Positions 60,286 through 64,000 of a stretch of DNA of 64,000 nt are shown piece by piece. The notes beneath the pieces are model-generated. The model was not told where the DNA came from and ran no database searches. It saw nothing but the letters and a program-made list of their open reading frames with translations. The DNA comes from Liolophura sinensis. Its lineage: Eukaryota; Mollusca; Polyplacophora; Chitonida; Chitonidae. The position numbers and the translations under genes were made by a program. Location: the NCBI RefSeq assembly GCF_032854445.1, contig NC_088300.1, positions 55,464,984 to 55,528,983 on the forward strand. The letters run 5' to 3'. Within the stretch, counting starts at the first letter, position 1. Each line of letters opens with the position of its first letter.

Positions 60286-63200
60286 CTAGGAAAGAAAGTC
60301 AGAAATTAGCCACAATGTACCATAGATTTAGCAGAAGTACAACGCCTAACAATGCTTCAGCCTTTCAAATATTTGCACATCATGGACAGTTGTACTTAAT
60401 GAATACCTTCTAAACTAAATTATCTTAATTCAATTGTTGAGGCAGTATTAAATACATACATTTTGATTTTATGTCCAATTTTTTTTTTAGTGATATCATG
60501 CACATGGTGTAAAGCAAAGCTATCACACAGAGGTAATTTATTTTATTTGCAGTTCACTAAGGAATGCATGTGAGCTTAAAAATTTCTACTTTGTGTTCTA
60601 TCAGCAAGCAACTTCATGTACATCAAATGTTACCCTATATGTAGGAGATTTTTAAGGTTCATGAACAATTTTTTTTTTACACATTTGGTTTGTAATTCTC
60701 AAAAAACAGTGTTTTTTGTGCACTATGTGAGAGCCAGTCTGGAGTCAAATAGCTTTACCCAGGTGAACATGTCTACACGCCTTTTGACAAACACAACTCA
60801 TCCAAAACACACATTCTTGTTAACTCTGATCACTCTTAATCATCTACTGAAACCATCACAGAAAAATGCTCTTTTTTAAGAGACCTTTTCAAAACCATGC
60901 AAATCAGTCAAACCTGGAGAAACTGAAGATCCATCCAAACCCAGAACTAGGGAAACTTTTGTGTGTTGAAGAGAAGAGAAGAGCAAGAATGAGACAGTGC
61001 CAAAACCATTTTAAGTTACTGATGGAAACTAGAAAAGGGGCTAGACTGAATACAGGCAAAAACTGGGACACACCTAGGGAGTTATGAAACGAGCAAGGCA
61101 TGTAGTTTTATTACTGCAGGCCTGGGAGAATTCTTGTTGGAGCGGAGATAAAAATGGTGTTGGTGGGCCAAATCGGCGTGTGTCTACCTAAAAATAAAAA
61201 TTTGTGAATTAAAATGCTTAGACTTGGACAACTTGAAAACACAGAGGGAAGACAGGCTGAGCTGTACATTGGTGCACATTTAGCGAGTGATGCGCAGAGC
61301 ACAAGACAGTAGAACACCATCTTGACATGCAGGACAGGGTAGACAACCATACATGCTGACACACATGCACACAAAAGACAAATGTGATGCCCAGTATTAG
61401 TTGATATATCCCTAATTTTCCCTTGCATAACCTGGGTCTGTCACAGTCAGTTAGCTGAGGAACTGTGTAATCCAATAACATCAAAGGATGAATGCCAAGA
61501 TAATTTCCGGTGATAGTGAACAGAAGCCTAGGTACTTACACACCAAAATCCAATGGATATGTGTAATCAGAAGGGCGCATACATGCACCACTTGTAAGAG
61601 CTTCTAGCCAGAGCAACACAAGGGAGACAACCATGTTTTACCAACTTTCACTCCTGCCCATAACGTTTTCAGCTGGTCACAAGGTAATACCGTTTTGTAA
61701 GAACAATTACGAGGAACAATGCTTTGTACAAGAAAATATTTGCGAAGAATGGTGGAGAACGGTAATAAATGGGTAATATGGAGAATGCAGACTCATGTTT
61801 GTGAGTTGCTGTGACTTAACTGTTTACTAACATGTTCAAAACAAAAAATTATAACGGAAAGTGTACAAGTGAGAACAGCAGTAACAGTTGAGCAGAATAT
61901 TTTCAAATCAAACCTTGTCTTAGGTTCAGGTTATGGATAAATAATCAATGCAAATGTACTATTAAAAATTATACCAATACCAGAACACAAAACTGACAAA
62001 GAACGAACAACCTTGCTGAAAGTAACTACATAGTTAAAGTGTAACAAAGACATGCAAAGAAACGAAAATCCTCCAAATGTAGCACTCCACCGCTAAATCC
62101 AAATGAAAAATGACATAAACCAAGAAAAGAGGGCTTGTGAGCTTGAGCAGGCAGAATGTAATGTGAAACATGCAGGAAACCAAGCACACGTACATGCATA
62201 TGAATATATGACATTGCTGAAGACAAGAACATGGGAATGCAGTGCCTAGCCAAAAGCAGTAAACAAAACAATCCGAGTAGGAATAATAATGAAAAATGCA
62301 GAAAATTAAGAACATACACATAAAAGATGGACACAAGTTTTTGCTCATGTAAAAAGTAATTGATGCTGGAAATGGCATTTGTAACATACATGCCAAGTTG
62401 AAATAAAGTACTATACACTCTAAATGCATACACAAAAATAACTGGTTGTGGATGCTTTTATGTCCTACACACTGGTGGAAATACATGCCAAACATGCCAA
62501 GATTTTAAAACTCAGTATCATTGACCTGTTCTGTTGGTTTTTATGTCACAAAGTTTTATGTTAGATATCATTCTTTACAATCATACTGAATCTTTGATAC
62601 ACAGATTCTCTAGTTACTGCCAGCAGAAAATTTATTTCTGTGATATCACTCAATATTAAAAAGTAAAAAGAAGCAGAGACAGATGACCAGATCATGGCCA
62701 AAATAATCTTAATGGTCAGTTAGTTTTTACTCCAACTTACTGCTTTATTTGCAATCTTGCCACTACTGTGTGGTGGAATCCCTGGTGGAGGGGCATAATA
62801 TCCTATTCTCTGTCCACTTGGGCCGGCATATGGCTCTCCTGTACAACACACACACCATCACTAATTACAATGCAACTCAAATACAGGAGGCACATGGAAT
62901 AAATATACATCACACATTCCAATGCAATAAAAGCAGAGAACTCACATTTCTGACAGTGACTAAAGGCAAAGAAAATGCTAATGTAAAGTACATGTCAGAT
63001 TAAAGGCCATTAAACACTGTCCACAAAAATAGTTGGGTATATTATTTTAGAATTTTTACAACCCAGTAAAATGCATCTGAACCTTTGGACTCTGCAGTGG
63101 CCTTTTCTGATCACAGTGGGACACGTCTACGCTAAAACATATAGATGTGATGTCACTGACATCTTCTGGGTGATTATAGACCACAGTAGAATCTGATGTT

Positions 63201-63915
63201 TTAAAACCATTTTACTCTGCTGGAACATTCTAAAAACATAAATCAAACTATTTTGCTGGACTGTGTTTAATGGTCTTTCATCTGATACACTGTAAATCTT
63301 TAACCTTTTCCACCTCTAAAGAACTTTTTTCATTGGAATTTATGAATATATTTATAATAAAAATGATGATGCTTAAGATGTAAGCTTCATAAAATTATGG
63401 AAATTATTTCTCTACACCCCATAGTTCTCTCAGAATGTTTCTAAATATTGGTCGCAGTGGTAGTTAAAAAAGGTCAAAGAATTAGGTATTTCATTTTTAG
63501 TGTTGTCTTTGCCTTTAAGTGTGCCATTATCAGACTTCCACATGAAGCACTTCAGTCAATACTACATGATGTCTAGCATGATTTGATTAGTTTTCTACAA
63601 CTATGCACCGGCAAAAGAGATTTCATTAGTAGTTCTTAGAAAAGCAAAGCATCAAGTTATTAAGGAGCAAAATAGCTAGCTCAGCAAACACTATGGCCAA
63701 GGCTTGCATCAATAGGGTATGAATTCAGGCGTGTTTAATTACCTGTAGGTGGGTCAGGGGTGCAGGTCTGTGAGCGTGACTGACGATTAAGACTGCTGTT
63801 GTCGTTGCCTGCCGTCAAGGGGCGTGGTGGATATGCTTGAGGGTGGGTTTTCTTACCTGGGAAGGCTCCATGTGGGTGTTTGGTGGGAGACAGCGATGGT
63901 GGCGTCTGTTTCTCT
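60142..63915 (-). CDS. Unidentified proline-rich protein, C-terminal part (3 exons; gene continues left of its start beyond the window)
   Basis: I do not recognise the protein. Exons 63743-63915, 62741-62838 and 60142-60285 are joined by GT-AG introns with consistent phases (2, 1, 0), giving about 137 C-terminal residues. The sequence is rich in P, S, G, Q, N and H, with little charge, and has no folded domain. Recognisable stretches are EKQTPPSLSPTKHPHGAF, GYYAPPPGIPPHSSGKI, SAFMTPRDRFSVGLQQVQ and the end PPMPRPPLYSAW. SPTK, MTPRD and RSQTCTP look like Ser/Thr-Pro phosphorylation sites, and the PPP/PRPP runs could bind SH3 or WW domains; both are inferences. Such tails are typical of cytoskeletal or junctional scaffolds, but I cannot choose a family. 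The N-terminal part lies past base 64000. Confidence 0.75.
60286..62740 (-). other. Last intron of the proline-rich gene
   Basis: GT-AG intron of 2455 bp. It contains the possible alternative exon at 61074-61187. Otherwise AT-rich with no repeat family recognised; the overlapping minus-strand ORFs at 62026-62495 are Phe/Cys/His-rich and not protein-like. Confidence 0.65.
61074..61187 (-). CDS. Possible alternative last exon of the proline-rich gene
   Basis: After acceptor TTTTTATTTTTAG, 114 nt are open in phase 0, matching the donor of the exon at 62741. They encode VDTRRFGPPTPFLSPLQQEF and a further 17 residues before TAG. AATAAA lies inside the coding stretch (minus strand, near 61110), so it is unlikely to be the signal used. 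The PP/SP-rich composition resembles the rest of the protein. Speculative. Confidence 0.3.
   Translation of the reverse strand, partial: VDTRRFGPPTPFLSPLQQEFSQACSNKTTCLARFITP
62741..62838 (-). CDS. Proline-rich gene, second-last exon
   Basis: 98 nt between acceptor GTTGTACAG and donor AAAGCA|GTAAGT. It encodes EPYAGPSGQRIGYYAPPPG and PPHSSGKIANKA and ends in phase 0. Confidence 0.78.
62839..63742 (-). other. Intron of the proline-rich gene with a MITE
   Basis: GT-AG intron. It contains the fold-back MITE at 62994-63288 and no exon with protein-like sequence. Confidence 0.7.
62994..63288. mobile_element. Fold-back MITE, about 295 bp
   Basis: GTCAGATTAAAGGCCATTAA, then ACACTGTCC, at the left is the reverse complement (few mismatches) of GGACTGTGTTTAATGGTCTT then TCATCTGAT at the right. 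Complementarity continues inward for about 90 bp (AAAATAGTT/AACTATTTT, AGTAAAATG/CATTTTACT). Same family as 51870-52212. Confidence 0.8.
63743..63915 (-). CDS. Proline-rich gene, third-last exon
   Basis: Acceptor TATGTTACAG (intron side) before AGAGAAACAGACG, donor CCTACAG|GTAATT. The exon also holds a stronger internal donor CCCAG|GTAAGAAAA (GT at 63856-63855). Both donors leave the same phase, so the 114-nt (38-codon) segment 63743-63856 could be optional. Confidence 0.72.
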
Positions 63916-64000
63916 CTGTAACATACACAACATACCTGGTGCTGATTCTAATTGGACAAGTATAATACATAAACCAGTGTAAATATTTGGAATAGCCCTG

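Noticed and set aside
61111-62495. Several minus-strand ORFs of 88-153 codons
   Set aside because: They lie inside an intron, and their Phe/Cys/His-rich low-complexity content and lack of matching splice phases argue against coding. The phase-compatible 114-nt exon candidate is listed separately.
60142-63915. Assignment of the proline-rich tail to Par-3, afadin, or another named scaffold
   Set aside because: Only composition supports it. I could match no specific motif, so no name is given.

Overview
This is a stretch of animal nuclear DNA: AT-rich, mostly non-coding, with widely spaced exons bounded by GT-AG introns, many tandem repeats and many tRNA-derived SINEs. The SINE types, the very common palindromic ACATGT/TACATGTA words and the intron-rich orthologues of human genes point to a lophotrochozoan, most likely a mollusc. 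The species cannot be fixed from the window. No prokaryotic genes, CRISPR array, rRNA or intact functional tRNA gene was seen.

Layout. 1-12.9 kb has no recognisable gene. It holds a fold-back hairpin (0.7 kb), an inverted-repeat transposon interrupted by a SINE (1.65-2.9 kb), a satellite of about 52 copies of a 32-bp unit (3.77-5.43 kb), a V-type SINE (6.4 kb) and small minisatellites. 12.9-19.3 kb on the minus strand carries the coding part of a RASSF7/RASSF8-type gene in three coding exons whose phases fit exactly (570 codons plus stop), with a probable 5'UTR splice acceptor at 19291/19292. 19.3-49 kb is either its long first intron or intergenic DNA. It contains several minisatellites, SINEs, fold-back elements and a few less AT-rich islands that could be regulatory. 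48.98-49.65 kb is a CpG-bearing region that may be a promoter shared by the minus-strand RASSF gene and the plus-strand gene that follows.

51.2-56.0 kb on the plus strand carries RNF141, a RING-finger gene, complete in five coding exons (225 residues). Its presumed 3'UTR runs on to about 59.1 kb. 60.1-63.9 kb on the minus strand carries the last three exons of a gene with a proline-rich C-terminus that I cannot name. Its 3' end faces that of RNF141. This gene shows two in-frame alternative donor sites and one possible alternative last exon.

The RASSF7/8 family (coiled-coil scaffolds linked to junctions and mitosis) and RNF141 (a presumed E3 ubiquitin ligase) are not known to share a pathway, so proximity alone does not imply joint function. 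The most informative observations are about genome structure: a SINE insertion whose empty site survives in the other arm of an inverted repeat, a 5'-truncated SINE with a perfect 14-bp target duplication, a nested SINE, several fold-back families, and a 32-bp satellite open in all three minus-strand frames. I found no convincing new biological system.
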